DNA of 64,000 bases from Mycolicibacterium peregrinum (GTDB lineage: Bacteria > Actinomycetota > Actinomycetes > Mycobacteriales > Mycobacteriaceae), in assembly GCF_001665785.1 (NCBI RefSeq), contig NZ_LZSO01000031.1, forward strand, positions 434,001 to 498,000, read 5' to 3'. The notes under the pieces were generated by a model, which saw nothing but the letters and a program-made list of their open reading frames with translations, ran no database searches and was not told the origin of the DNA. The stretch's first letter is position 1. Each line of letters begins with the position of its first letter. Below, piece after piece: positions 18,377 through 27,970 of this stretch. Made by a program: the position numbers and the translations under genes.

Positions 18377-18439
18377 GCCTCCATCGCACACTCGGACGTA
18401 ACGGCACAGTCAAGTCCCGGGCATGGGCATGATGGACAG

Positions 18440-19171
18440 GTGGCGTGGAGTACTCGGGAGATCGCCGAACTGGCCGGCACCAGCCTGCGAGCCGTCCGCC
18501 ATTACCACCAGGTGGGCCTGCTCCCGGAGCCCGAACGCCGGTCAAATGGGTACAAGCAGTATGGCGTGGCGCACCTGGTCCGGTTGGTCCGCATCAAACG
18601 GCTGGTCGATCTGGGGTTCTCGCTGCCGCAGATCGCGGCGTTGGGTGACACCGACGAGCATCCCGAGCAGGCGTTGCGGGAACTGGATGCCGAGCTGGCG
18701 GCGACCATCGACCGGTTGCAGCGGGCCCGCGAGGAGCTCGGCGAGCTGCTGGAGACTTCCGCGCCCATGGATATGTCGCCGGAGTTCGCGCCCGTGGACG
18801 CCGTCGCCAAGATGACCGATGCGGATCGCAAACTGGTGGTGGTCCTGAGCCGGGTGCTGGGCCCGCGCGGCCGACAGATCTATGCCGACCTGATCAGGGA
18901 CACCCGCGAGGATCCGGCCGCGTCGGAGCTGGACACTCTGGCTGCCGACGCCGATGAGACGACCCGCCAGGACCTCGCCGAGCGGCTGGCGCCCTACATC
19001 GTGTCGGTCCGGCAGGCCCATCCCGGGCTCACTGAAGCCCGCGCCGACGCGCCGCGCGGTGCGAACTTCGTCGAGAAGGCCATCGATGACGCGATGGCCG
19101 ATCTGTACAACCCGGCGCAGCTGGACGTGCTGCACCGGGCCGGTCAGATCGTGCGGCGGCTGGCCACCTAG
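18440..19171 (+). CDS. MerR family transcriptional regulator
   Basis: 243 residues with the GTG start at 18440. The N-terminal winged HTH reads STREIAELAGTSLRAVRHYHQVGLLPEP, followed by the second helix pair (YKQYGVAHLVRLVRIKRLVDLGFSL) and a dimerisation coiled coil near 85-115. The C-terminal 120 residues form an unassigned effector-type domain without the cysteine pattern of metal sensors. It is divergent from the S9 peptidase with only 63 bp between starts, so autoregulation and control of that operon is the simplest reading. Confidence 0.88.
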   Translation: MAWSTREIAELAGTSLRAVRHYHQVGLLPEPERRSNGYKQYGVAHLVRLVRIKRLVDLGFSLPQIAALGDTDEHPEQALRELDAELAATIDRLQRAREELGELLETSAPMDMSPEFAPVDAVAKMTDADRKLVVVLSRVLGPRGRQIYADLIRDTREDPAASELDTLAADADETTRQDLAERLAPYIVSVRQAHPGLTEARADAPRGANFVEKAIDDAMADLYNPAQLDVLHRAGQIVRRLAT

Positions 19172-19280
19172 GTGCGGCAGCGGCGAGAGCCGGTAGCTGA
19201 CGGCAGCGCGTAGATCCCGATTCAATCTGGTGGATTCTATCCCTAGGTCTGCTGCCCTGTTAGCTACAGGATGACTCCTC

Positions 19281-20816
19281 ATGTCCACCGAGATATCAAC
19301 GCCCAGAGAGGATTCTGAGCTAACTGCGGCAGGGGGAGCCGCACCTCACAACAGAATCGAGAGTCGCTCCATCGACTGGGTCACACCGGCCGAACGTCAT
19401 GGCACCGCGTGGCGAGTGAGCCCGCTGTTTTTCATTGCCAATTGGAGCTTCTTCACCATCGCTTTGGGGTTCACCGGCCCGGCGTTGGGTCTTAGTGTCG
19501 GGTGGTCGATCACCGCGTCCGCGTTGGGACTACTTGTCGGGACGTTCTTTACGGCTTTCCATGCCACGCAGGGGCCGCGCCTGGGCTTGCCTCAGATCCT
19601 GCAGTCGCGGGCGCAGTTCGGGTTCTACGGCGTAATCGTGGTGGTCGCGATGTCGGTCACCTGCTATCTCGCGTTCGGTGTGGTGTACACGATCTTGACT
19701 GCGCAGGGCCTGGCCCAGACCTTCGGATGGTCCCCGGTCATCGTCGGCTTGATCGTCAACATCGTGGGCGGCGTATTCGCCGTCGCCGGCCACGATCACC
19801 TGCATCGCATATCTCAGATCGTCTTCTACATCACCGTCCCGTTGGTGTTCGTGTTCACCGCGGCCATCGTGCTGGGCCGGGCGGGAGGAACCTCGCCGGA
19901 GCCGGGTACAACGGGGTACGTCGCGTCCGCGTTCTTCACGGTGTTCGCGATCTCAGCGGCCTACAACATGGCGTTGTCGCCGGTGGTGTCGGACTACACG
20001 CGGTACCTGCCGGTGCGGACGCCGGCTCGATCATTGATTGCATCGGTGTACGTCGGTTCGGGAGTTTCGGCGTTCTGGCTGATATCAGTGGGTGCCTGGT
20101 TATCTGCGCACTATCACGCCGAAGACGCGTTGGCTGCGCTGCACGGCGCGGGCAATGCGGTGTTCCCGGGATTCGGAGCGGTTCTCGCGTTGGCCTCGGC
20201 GGCCACCCTTATCGTCTGCATCGCGACCGCCGCCTACAGCGTCACGCTGCAGTTCCTGACCGGGGTCGACCTGGTCAAGCGAATCACCCCGTCACGGGGA
20301 CTGCGTGTCGCGATCACCGCAGGCGTTATCGGGGTGTACGTCGTTGTTGCATTGCCATTCGGCGATCACGTGATCAACATCGCCAGCAACGCGTTGACTC
20401 TGATGCTGTTTCTGTTGGTGCCCTGGACTGCGGTCAACCTCACCGACTTCTTCTTCGTCCGACGGGGGCAGTACGCCATTACTGATCTGTTCAGCCCGCG
20501 CGGGGTGTACGGCCGCTGGGCGTGGCGTGGAATCGCCGCCTACTTCCTAGGATTCGCCACCATGATTCCCTTCGCGGTGTTGCCGTTCTACACCGGTCCG
20601 ATCGGGGCCTGGCTAGGCGAAATCGATGTTTCGTGGCTGTCGGGCTTGGCAGTCTCAGCGTTGCTCTACTTCGTGTTCAGTCGCGGCCAGGACCGAAGCG
20701 CCGAACTGGGCGCGCTGGCTGACAGTGAGACCGCACTGCGGGACGCCGAAGATGTTGTGCTCGCACCGAGTCATCAATCTGCACTTGAGTTCGGACTGCT
20801 CGACGGACGCGATTGA
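19281..20816 (+). CDS. NCS1-family nucleobase/cation symporter
   Basis: A 511-residue permease with about twelve transmembrane segments. NCS1 features include the N-terminal segment leading into NWSFFTIALGF, and GPRLGLPQILQSRAQFGFYG in the second and third helices. It matches the cytosine/purine/hydantoin/thiamin permease group. A short hydrophilic tail follows the last helix. It lies about 110 bp upstream of a flavin monooxygenase, so imported N-heterocycle followed by oxidative attack is plausible. The exact substrate is not readable. Confidence 0.9.
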   Translation: MSTEISTPREDSELTAAGGAAPHNRIESRSIDWVTPAERHGTAWRVSPLFFIANWSFFTIALGFTGPALGLSVGWSITASALGLLVGTFFTAFHATQGPRLGLPQILQSRAQFGFYGVIVVVAMSVTCYLAFGVVYTILTAQGLAQTFGWSPVIVGLIVNIVGGVFAVAGHDHLHRISQIVFYITVPLVFVFTAAIVLGRAGGTSPEPGTTGYVASAFFTVFAISAAYNMALSPVVSDYTRYLPVRTPARSLIASVYVGSGVSAFWLISVGAWLSAHYHAEDALAALHGAGNAVFPGFGAVLALASAATLIVCIATAAYSVTLQFLTGVDLVKRITPSRGLRVAITAGVIGVYVVVALPFGDHVINIASNALTLMLFLLVPWTAVNLTDFFFVRRGQYAITDLFSPRGVYGRWAWRGIAAYFLGFATMIPFAVLPFYTGPIGAWLGEIDVSWLSGLAVSALLYFVFSRGQDRSAELGALADSETALRDAEDVVLAPSHQSALEFGLLDGRD

Positions 20817-20924
20817 TCGGCGACCCCGCGACCGTCCATGTGCGCTTCGATGCACATCTGACACTTCCACGTAGCGGCTCGCTGCACTGCCGCGTGCGTG
20901 AACATCACCAAGAGAGATTAAAAA

Positions 20925-22235
20925 GTGAGTAACGCCAACAAGTTTCACCTGGGCTGGTTCGCCAACTTCTGCACTGATGCGTGGAATGACCGCTGGGGTT
21001 CAACGGGTGGCCAGGACTGGACGGGCAGCTTCTACATCGAGTTGGCGCAGCATCTCGAACGGGCGAAGTTCGACTATCTGCTGCTCGAAGACAAACTCAT
21101 GGTGTCAGACGCCTATGGCGGAACCTATGAACACGAGCTCAAACACGCACTGCACTCGCCCAAACACGATCCGGCACCGCTCATTCCGCTGTTGGGGCAC
21201 GTGACCAACAACCTCGGGCTGGTCGTCACCCTGTCCTCGACCTTCTACCCGCCGTACCTACTGGCCAGACTGTGCAGCACCCTTGACCACCTCACCGGTG
21301 GGCGACTCGGCTGGAACATGGTCACCTCAGCCGAGGATCGAGCAGCGCAGAACTTCGGACTCGACGAGCTGCCCCGACACGATGAGCGCTATGCACGCGC
21401 CCATGAATACGTCGATCTGGTTCGGCAACTGTGGGATTCGTGGGAGCCCGACGCAGTGGTCAGGGACCGGGAGACCGGCACCTTCGTGGATCACACAAAG
21501 GTGCATACCATAGATTTCGAAGGCCAGTACTACCGCAGCCGAGGGCCACTGAACACCGTCCCTTCTCCCCAGCTACACCCTGTGCTGGCACAGGCCGGAG
21601 GGTCTCCGCAGGGCAAGGATTTCGCTGCCAAGTACGCCGACACCGTCGTCGGAACCGCGACCGACCCGGCCGGAATGATCGCCTACCGCGACGACATCCG
21701 AAACCGCGCCATCCGGTACGGACGAAACCCCGATGACATCAAGGTGCTGTTCCTGATCACACCCCATGTCGCTGACACAGATGAGGAGGCACGCGCCAAG
21801 CTCGACAGAATCGTGAGCAGCGACTACTACATCGACAAGACACTCGCTCACCTTTCCGCGATCGTCGAGATCGATTTCACGAAGTTCGATTTCGACGAGC
21901 CCCTGCCTGATGACCTGCATACCAACGGGGAGCGCGGCTCCCTTGAGGCCTTCCTGCAACGTGGCAGCGGCAAGACGCTGCGGGAACTGACCACCGCGTA
22001 CCTGTCGACGGAAGATGCGCTGGTCGGCACCCCCGCGACCGTGGCCGATCGTCTTGAGGCATTGATGGCCGAGGTCGGGGGCGACGGCTTCCTCATCACG
22101 GCGCCGGGCATGAGACTGACCCGGAAATACGTCATCGAGATTGTCGACGGCCTGGTACCCGAACTGCAACGGCGCGGGCTCACCCGCACCGAATACGAGC
22201 ACCAGCTGTTCAAGGACAACCTTCGCGCCTTCTGA
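20925..22235 (+). CDS. NtaA/SnaA/DszA-type FMNH2-dependent monooxygenase
   Basis: A 436-residue luciferase-like oxygenase of the nitrilotriacetate monooxygenase class. Its length and long insertions (LLLEDKLMVSDAYGG, LTGGRLGWNMVTS, VLAQAGGSPQGKDFAAKYAD) fit NtaA/DszA proteins rather than F420 enzymes. It uses reduced FMN from a separate reductase, and candidates in the window are at 5468 and 33446. The GTG start follows an AGAGAG site. With the upstream NCS1 permease it forms an uptake-and-oxidation pair. Confidence 0.9.
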   Translation: MSNANKFHLGWFANFCTDAWNDRWGSTGGQDWTGSFYIELAQHLERAKFDYLLLEDKLMVSDAYGGTYEHELKHALHSPKHDPAPLIPLLGHVTNNLGLVVTLSSTFYPPYLLARLCSTLDHLTGGRLGWNMVTSAEDRAAQNFGLDELPRHDERYARAHEYVDLVRQLWDSWEPDAVVRDRETGTFVDHTKVHTIDFEGQYYRSRGPLNTVPSPQLHPVLAQAGGSPQGKDFAAKYADTVVGTATDPAGMIAYRDDIRNRAIRYGRNPDDIKVLFLITPHVADTDEEARAKLDRIVSSDYYIDKTLAHLSAIVEIDFTKFDFDEPLPDDLHTNGERGSLEAFLQRGSGKTLRELTTAYLSTEDALVGTPATVADRLEALMAEVGGDGFLITAPGMRLTRKYVIEIVDGLVPELQRRGLTRTEYEHQLFKDNLRAF

Positions 22236-22323
22236 AACGCCTAGCTCAAAGGTCTTTCGCGGCGGACGTCACCCGCAGCGCACCCGCAAGATCGCCGAGT
22301 CCATGCCCTGGCTGGCCGACATG

Positions 22324-22923
22324 TCATTCGCCGCTGGGTGAGGTGAGTGCCTTGATCGCTGCGGTCGACATCGTCTTGACGATGGACTCGTGGTCCAGGC
22401 CCTTGTTGAGAGTCGCCACGGAATTGAGCATTGAGAACACCGTATGGGTGAGTAGCCGAACCTCTGGCTCGGACAGGTCGGGCCGCAATGCTGCGACGAT
22501 GGAAATCCATTCCTCGGCATAGAGATTCATCTCGCGCCGGATTCGCCGCCGGTCCTTGTCCGGTAAGGCGTGTTCGTTCTTCATGAAGACGAGCGTCGTC
22601 GGAGCTGAGGTCACCACGCTCCTGATGTGGAAGTCGACCAAGATCTCGAGTGCCGCCCGCGGATCGGGCTCCGCCTCCGCCGTTTCCCTGGCGAACCGGT
22701 GCAGAGCCGCCAAGGGACTCTCCACCACGGCGATCAAGAGAGCCTGCTTGTTCTCGAAGTGGTTGTAGAGGCCCGGCCCGGAAATCCCCGCCGCTGTGCA
22801 GATCATGTCCACGGTCACTCCGTCGTAGGAGTTTCGCAAGAACAGGTCGGCGGCCACCTTGAGCAAGACATCCCGGCGTGAAGTGCCGGCGGACGGCTCG
22901 TGCGCGGCAGCGTCAGTGGTCAT
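22324..22923 (-). CDS. TetR family transcriptional regulator
   Basis: About 199 residues from 22923 (MTTDAAAHE). The codon at 23001 adds residues rich in Arg/Pro that look non-coding. The HTH reads GVTVDMICTAAGISGPGLYNHFENKQALL near residues 38-66. The C-terminal ligand domain is all-helical and unassigned. It is divergent from the large catabolic run starting at 23255, and the gap between them holds a perfect 16-bp palindrome. It is the best candidate for regulator of that run. Confidence 0.9.
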   Translation of the reverse strand: MTTDAAAHEPSAGTSRRDVLLKVAADLFLRNSYDGVTVDMICTAAGISGPGLYNHFENKQALLIAVVESPLAALHRFARETAEAEPDPRAALEILVDFHIRSVVTSAPTTLVFMKNEHALPDKDRRRIRREMNLYAEEWISIVAALRPDLSEPEVRLLTHTVFSMLNSVATLNKGLDHESIVKTMSTAAIKALTSPSGE

Positions 22924-23039
22924 GGCAAACAACGATAGCCACGGTGCCAGGCGCCGCCGAGTTCGGGAGCGGTCGAGGGGCGCGCACGAGGTTGAGGCCA
23001 CGTTGCACCTCCGCTGGCCGGACGGCTGGGCAGAGCGAC

Positions 23040-23055
23040 ATTAATGATCATTAAT
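23040..23055. promoter_or_regulatory. Perfect 16-bp AT-rich palindrome, probable TetR operator
   Basis: ATTAATGATCATTAAT reads the same on both strands and stands out in GC-rich DNA. It lies in the 331-bp divergent gap, 117 bp upstream of the TetR start and 200 bp upstream of the luciferase-like gene. It could also overlap a promoter -10 element. The sequence is certain; the assignment to the adjacent TetR is inference. Confidence 0.7.
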
Positions 23056-23254
23056 ATCTCGTAACTAGGGTCAATCGGGCGCCCTGGGCCGACGGGACCG
23101 TGTCCGCACCGCCTAATCTCGGCATACTGCCAGTTGAACTGGGTTAAGTCGGCAGCGCGGGACGCACTCAAAACTCGATCGAAGTTCTGCGTTGACAACC
23201 AAGGCGTCGCGTCTTACGTTAAGAAGCGTTCACCTAGTGGAAAGTGGTGTGAAT

Positions 23255-24454
23255 ATGCGGTTCATTTTCATGAGCGAAGGCGAGACGGTCCCGGGGCATA
23301 CCCATGAGCACCGCTACCGCGAGCTCGTGGACGAGGTCCTACTTGCGGAGGAGGTGGGGTTCGACGCGTTCGGAACGTCCGAGCAGCATGTCGCGATCGG
23401 CACGGCCACAACCTCCGCACCTGAGGTCATCTATCCCTACTTGATGGCGCTGACCAAGCGCATCCGATTCATGCACTTGGTCACCCTCTTGCCCACGCGC
23501 ATCAACCATGCCCTTCGTGTTGCCGAACGGTTGGCGACCGAGGACATCCTGTCGAGCGGCCGAGTGGAACTCGGAGTGGGGCGGGGGAACACGACACTTG
23601 CGCTGCGCGCCTTCGAAGTTGAACCAAGCGAGAACAAGGCTCAGCTCATAGAGGGCCTGGAGGTTATTCGGCGGGCCCTGCACAATGACGTGTTCTCCTA
23701 CGTTGGCGAGCACTACAAGATCCCGCCGCGAAGCTTGGTGCCCAAGGCGATTCAACGGCCATACCCCCCCATCTCGATGGCTGCCGGAAGTCCGGAGTCG
23801 GTTCGTAAGGCCGCCGAGCTCGGCATCGGGGCTATCGTGGGTGGCTTTTACCTGGGCTTCGAGTTTGTCGAGAGCATGTTGCGCATCTACGACGATGCCC
23901 TCGAGGCGGCCACGCATACCTATCCGCTGCAAGCCCAGAAGCTCGTCGCCGTCGGAGGCGGAATGCACTGTGCCGAGACACGTGACGAAGCCCTCAAGTG
24001 GGCGCGGAATCTCAAAGAGACGGTCGCACTTTCGACTGACGCGTATCAGCGCCTGTCCAAGTTGTCGGCCGACTATCAGTACATGGGCGCGGTGCGGAAC
24101 GTCGACTTCAACGATGAGCGATACATGTTCGAGGAGTCATCCGGATTCATCGTGGGCGACCCGGATGACTGTGCGGCACAAGTGCAGCGATTCGCCGACC
24201 TTGGCGCAGACGCCATCGTCATGCGAATCGATGGACTCCCACACAGAGAGCTGATGAAGTCGATCGAGCTCTTCGGCAAATATGTCATCCCCAGGTTCAA
24301 GAACCCACGGGCTGTGGTGCGCCCCGCTGACGCGATCTTGGCCGACATCCGCACGGCCCGACCCGCTCACTATGCGGAGCTCGAAGCGTTCGAAGAGTCC
24401 AAATCCCAGTCCAATTCCCATAAGAGTGTTGTCACGGTAGGAGAGACACGATGA
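23255..24454 (+). CDS. Luciferase-like (LLM) flavin-dependent oxidoreductase
   Basis: 399 residues from 23255 (MRFIFMSEGE), with GGAAAG upstream. Codons at 23192 and 23249 are in frame but less likely. LLM barrel landmarks are FDAFGTSEQHV near residues 38-48, RVELGVGRGN near 104-113 and ISMAAGSPESV near 172. This is the group of short LLM monooxygenases using FMNH2 or F420. It opens a co-directional run ending at 37741, and its stop overlaps the first enoyl-CoA hydratase by four bases (ATGA). The flavin reductase at 33446 is the natural FMNH2 source. Confidence 0.9.
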   Translation: MRFIFMSEGETVPGHTHEHRYRELVDEVLLAEEVGFDAFGTSEQHVAIGTATTSAPEVIYPYLMALTKRIRFMHLVTLLPTRINHALRVAERLATEDILSSGRVELGVGRGNTTLALRAFEVEPSENKAQLIEGLEVIRRALHNDVFSYVGEHYKIPPRSLVPKAIQRPYPPISMAAGSPESVRKAAELGIGAIVGGFYLGFEFVESMLRIYDDALEAATHTYPLQAQKLVAVGGGMHCAETRDEALKWARNLKETVALSTDAYQRLSKLSADYQYMGAVRNVDFNDERYMFEESSGFIVGDPDDCAAQVQRFADLGADAIVMRIDGLPHRELMKSIELFGKYVIPRFKNPRAVVRPADAILADIRTARPAHYAELEAFEESKSQSNSHKSVVTVGETR

Positions 24455-25314
24455 GCAACTTGGCCACTGATGACATCTTCAGCCGCTACCCCGAGGAAGT
24501 CCTGATCGAGCGCAGGCCCAATGGCGTACTGCTCATCACGATCAACAAGCCCGACCGGCTCAATGCCTTGACGATGCCGATGTTCGACCATCTGTCGGAC
24601 ATCTGGGTAGACGTCGACCGCGACCCGGAAACACGGGTTGCCGTTATCACGGGCGCCGGCCGTGGCTTCTGCACGGGCATGGATGTACGCCAGCCGGAGC
24701 CGACGCTGGACGAAGCGGTGGCCCTCATGGAGGGTGAGCGCAGACGTATCACGGCCCTCCTCAACATGGACAAGCCTCTGATCTCGGCAATCAACGGTCC
24801 CGCAGTGGGCTGGGGTCTGTCGATGGCGCTTCTGGCCGACATCAGCGTCGCCGCCGAGGATGCATTGCTTCGAGACGGGCACACCCGTGTCGGCGTGGTC
24901 GCCGGCGACCATTCCTCGCTCATCTGGCCGTTGCTCGTGGGGATGGCCAAGACGAAGTACTACCAGTTGACTTCGGCAAGCATGACCGGCATCGAGGCGG
25001 AACGAATCGGCTTGGTGAGTCTCGCTGTACCGAGGGAGAATGTGCTGGATCGCGCCCTCGAGATCGCCGACGAACTTGCGCAGGGCTCGCAGCAGGCGAT
25101 CCGCTGGACAAAGCGGTCCCTGAACACCGGATGGCTCACCAATGCCCTTCCGCAGCACGAGCTTTCCGCGGCGCTGGAGGTCATCGGATTCGCGAGTGCA
25201 GACTACTTCGAGGCCCGGCAGGCCTTCCGCGAAGGCCGTCCGCCGGAGTATCCGTCCGCACGCGGCGAAGCGCACTCTGTCCTGGGAGCGCAACCGGCGA
25301 ACGTAGCCAGGTGA
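24451..25314 (+). CDS. Enoyl-CoA hydratase/isomerase family protein
   Basis: A 287-residue crotonase-fold protein. The first oxyanion-hole segment is GRGFCTGMDV near residue 70 and the second is AINGPAVGWGLSMAL near 112-126. The region that usually holds the second catalytic glutamate reads VGVVAGDHSSLIWP, so the classic hydratase glutamate is not obvious and an aspartate is nearby. This may mean isomerase, hydrolase or ring-processing activity rather than simple hydration. It is translationally coupled to the upstream oxidoreductase and 3 bp from the next paralogue. Confidence 0.88.
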   Translation: MSNLATDDIFSRYPEEVLIERRPNGVLLITINKPDRLNALTMPMFDHLSDIWVDVDRDPETRVAVITGAGRGFCTGMDVRQPEPTLDEAVALMEGERRRITALLNMDKPLISAINGPAVGWGLSMALLADISVAAEDALLRDGHTRVGVVAGDHSSLIWPLLVGMAKTKYYQLTSASMTGIEAERIGLVSLAVPRENVLDRALEIADELAQGSQQAIRWTKRSLNTGWLTNALPQHELSAALEVIGFASADYFEARQAFREGRPPEYPSARGEAHSVLGAQPANVAR

Positions 25315-25317
25315 CCT

Positions 25318-26124
25318 ATGAGCGCACTCGCGACCGGCCAGTCCGCGACCCTCGACACCGCTGACCACGATGGTGTTCTGGTGGTCGCGTTGGACAGGCC
25401 ACCGGCAAATGCGATGAACCGCCAGCTCATCCACGATCTTGCCGGCCTGTTCGAGCAGCTCCGCGCCAGGCCGGACGCACCACCGATCGTCCTCACCGGT
25501 AAGGGAAAGCGGTTCTTCAGCGGTGGAGGCGACATCAAGGAGCTGGAGGGTGCGCTCGCCGGCGAGATCGAGATCCGAATGCGGGAATTCCACGCACTAC
25601 TCGTGGCGATGGATCGCTACCCGCGTCCGGTGGTCAGCGCGATCAATGGGCACTGTGTTGGCGGTGGTATGGAGGTCGCACTCTTTTCGGACAGTGCGTT
25701 GGCCGTCACCTCCGCGCGGTTCGGGTTTCCGGAGATCAATCACGGACTGCTACCGGCGGACAAGGGGATCCAACGAGCCAACCGGGTGCTCGGTGTGCGC
25801 GTTACCCGGCGAATCCTCTTGTCGGGTGAGCTTTTCGACGCGCAGCACGCTCTCGACATCGGCCTCACCGACGAACTCTTCTCCGGTCCCGAGGAGCTGA
25901 TCCCGGCGGCCGTCGCAACTGCGCGCGCCGCCGGCTCGAAGGCTCCGGTGCTCTATGGTGCCTTGAAGGGCAGCGTCAACGCTGCGGACGACGTGCGCGA
26001 TGAGGCGTCCCTGCAACGCACGCTGAAGGCCGCTGCCGATTATTTCGACGACCCGGCCGCACGAGAGTTGCGGCAACGGTGGAGTGGCAGGAGGGCTCCA
26101 GCGGCCAAGGCGCAGTCGTGTTGA
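25318..26124 (+). CDS. Enoyl-CoA hydratase/isomerase family protein (second copy)
   Basis: A 268-residue crotonase. Oxyanion-hole motifs are KRFFSGGGDIKEL near residues 63-75 and AINGHCVGGGMEVAL near 107-121. The segment FGFPEINHGLLPADKG carries a glutamate at the position of the first catalytic acid. It is distinct from the copy just upstream, so the two probably perform successive CoA-ester steps. Its 3' end overlaps the LivH-type permease start. Confidence 0.9.
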   Translation: MSALATGQSATLDTADHDGVLVVALDRPPANAMNRQLIHDLAGLFEQLRARPDAPPIVLTGKGKRFFSGGGDIKELEGALAGEIEIRMREFHALLVAMDRYPRPVVSAINGHCVGGGMEVALFSDSALAVTSARFGFPEINHGLLPADKGIQRANRVLGVRVTRRILLSGELFDAQHALDIGLTDELFSGPEELIPAAVATARAAGSKAPVLYGALKGSVNAADDVRDEASLQRTLKAAADYFDDPAARELRQRWSGRRAPAAKAQSC

Positions 26125-26984
26125 CCGTCGTTGTCGCCGGATTGGTCAGCGGCGCCGTTCTGTTGCTCGCGACAGTCGGCTTCGAACTCCTACGCCGCGT
26201 CGAAGGTTTCCTGAACATCGCGCATCCACAGCTCATCGTGCTCAGCGGGTTCAGTGCATACGGGTTCAACGTGTTGGTCGGATTGCACTGGATCGTGTCA
26301 TGCGTCCTGGCCATCGTCGTCACGACGGTGGTCGGGCTGGTGAGCGCGAGAATGATCTTCTGGCCGATGCGCCAGCGCCCCCATTACATTCCGATGATCG
26401 CGTCCGTGGGACTCGCCTTCTTCCTGCACGCGATGATCGAGCTCTTCACCGGGTTCGGCGTGAAGACGCTGGATGTGCCGTTGCAGAAGACCATCAGCAT
26501 CGGCGGGGTCGCGGTTGCGGGCGCCGACCAGATCGCCGTCATCGGCACTGCTGCCTTGGTCGTCGTGGCATTGCACTTTTGGCTCGCCAAGTCGTACAGC
26601 GGCAGGGCGTTGCGAGCCATGTCGAACAACCCGGCGCTTGCCCAGATTCGGGGGATTAACACCTCGCATCTGCAGTACCTCACCTGGGCGGTGGCCAGCG
26701 CACTGGCGGCACTGGCGGGAACTCTGATCGCGCTCACGGCGCGGATTTATCCCGAGCTCGGCTGGGATCAAGTGCTGGTCATCTCCGCCGCTGCGATCAT
26801 CGGTGGGCTCGGGAGTATTTACGGCGTGATGGTCGCGGCGGTCGTTGTCGGGCTCACATCGAGCCTGGCCACCTTGGCGATTCCTTCCGAGTACACCCAG
26901 ATGGTGGTTTTCGCCGTCATCGCCCTGGTCGTCTTTGTCCGCCCTGAAGGTCTCTTCAGCGGTCCGAAGGAGCGTGTGGCGTGA
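26118..26984 (+). CDS. Branched-chain amino acid-type ABC transporter permease (LivH-like)
   Basis: About 288 residues if the GTG at 26118 is used; this overlaps the previous stop by seven bases and yields a family-like N-terminus (MLTVVVAGLVSGAVLL). An ATG at 26079 is in frame but adds hydrophilic residues. Multiple membrane helices are present, and the LivH EAA-like loop region reads GRALRAMSNNPALAQIRGIN. It is the first of five importer genes in the order permease, permease, ATPase, ATPase, binding protein. Confidence 0.9.
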   Translation: MLTVVVAGLVSGAVLLLATVGFELLRRVEGFLNIAHPQLIVLSGFSAYGFNVLVGLHWIVSCVLAIVVTTVVGLVSARMIFWPMRQRPHYIPMIASVGLAFFLHAMIELFTGFGVKTLDVPLQKTISIGGVAVAGADQIAVIGTAALVVVALHFWLAKSYSGRALRAMSNNPALAQIRGINTSHLQYLTWAVASALAALAGTLIALTARIYPELGWDQVLVISAAAIIGGLGSIYGVMVAAVVVGLTSSLATLAIPSEYTQMVVFAVIALVVFVRPEGLFSGPKERVA

Positions 26985-27970
26985 GCACTCTGCTGATTGC
27001 CGGTGGACTGGCCATCCTGATGGGCATCTACGCCGTCGCGGCCCTGGCGTTGAACCTGCAGTTCGGTGTTGGAGGCATGGTCAATTTCGGTGTCGCAGCG
27101 TTTTTCGGAATCGGAGCGTACTCCTACGCGCTCGCTGTGATGCCGGCCCAGTCCGGCTCGTACACCTACATTCTCGGGCTGGGCCTGCCATGGTGGGCCG
27201 GCACCATCATAGGCGGCCTGACCGCGGCACTTCTCGCTCTGCTGGTGGGATGCGGCCTGCTGAGGGTTAGCGGGGAGTACCTGGCGGTGGTGGCCCTGGC
27301 GTTGGCCGAGGTGATACGTCAGCTCTTCATCAACCAGCCGGCGATCGCCAATGGCGCGCGCGGCCTCCTGGACGCGCCGGTGCCGGATCTTGACAGCATC
27401 CCGGGACGAGCCCAGTCGTTGTACGTCGCGGCACTTGTGTTGGTGGTATTAGGAATTAGCTTCCTGGTCTTCCGTCGCGTGACGCGGTCAGCGTACGGCC
27501 GAAGTCTGCTTGCGGTAAACCAGAACGAGGCCGTTGCTCGCTCGCTGGGGGTCAACGTCTACACGGTCAAACTCAAAGCCTTTGTGTTCGCGTCGTTCTT
27601 CATGGGCCTGGCTGGGGTCATGTACGTCTGGTATCTGTCGATATTGACTCCGTCCTTCTTCAACGTAAACATCACCTTCACCGTCTTCATCGCGTTGATC
27701 ATCGGGGGGATCGGCAGCAATGCGGGTGCGGTGCTCGGTGCGGTGGTGCTTCTCGGCCTACGGGAAGGGCTCACCTATATTGAGGCGGACTTTCTCACCT
27801 CTGAAGTAATGGCCAGTCTGCAGGATGCCCTGCAGGGCCTCGTCTTGATCGTGATACTGCTGTTCTGGCCCGGGGGTCTGTTCCGGCCGCGATTGGCCAG
27901 CTATCCGAGACCCGGCACAGCGAACCTCTCTCATCCTGTGCTGGCCACGGTCGCGGCAGGAGGTCGATGA
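26981..27970 (+). CDS. Branched-chain amino acid-type ABC transporter permease (LivM-like)
   Basis: 329 residues with eight or more hydrophobic segments. The LivM hallmarks are LALNLQFGVGGMVNFG near the N-terminus and the coupling loop SAYGRSLLAVNQNEAVARSLGV. The GTG start overlaps the LivH stop by four bases. It forms the second membrane subunit of the importer. A C-terminal tail of about 25 residues is hydrophilic. Confidence 0.92.
   Translation: MSTLLIAGGLAILMGIYAVAALALNLQFGVGGMVNFGVAAFFGIGAYSYALAVMPAQSGSYTYILGLGLPWWAGTIIGGLTAALLALLVGCGLLRVSGEYLAVVALALAEVIRQLFINQPAIANGARGLLDAPVPDLDSIPGRAQSLYVAALVLVVLGISFLVFRRVTRSAYGRSLLAVNQNEAVARSLGVNVYTVKLKAFVFASFFMGLAGVMYVWYLSILTPSFFNVNITFTVFIALIIGGIGSNAGAVLGAVVLLGLREGLTYIEADFLTSEVMASLQDALQGLVLIVILLFWPGGLFRPRLASYPRPGTANLSHPVLATVAAGGR

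Noticed and set aside
24370..25593. 407-codon minus-strand open frame
   Set aside because: Antisense to the first enoyl-CoA hydratase; composition is a shadow of high-GC codon bias.
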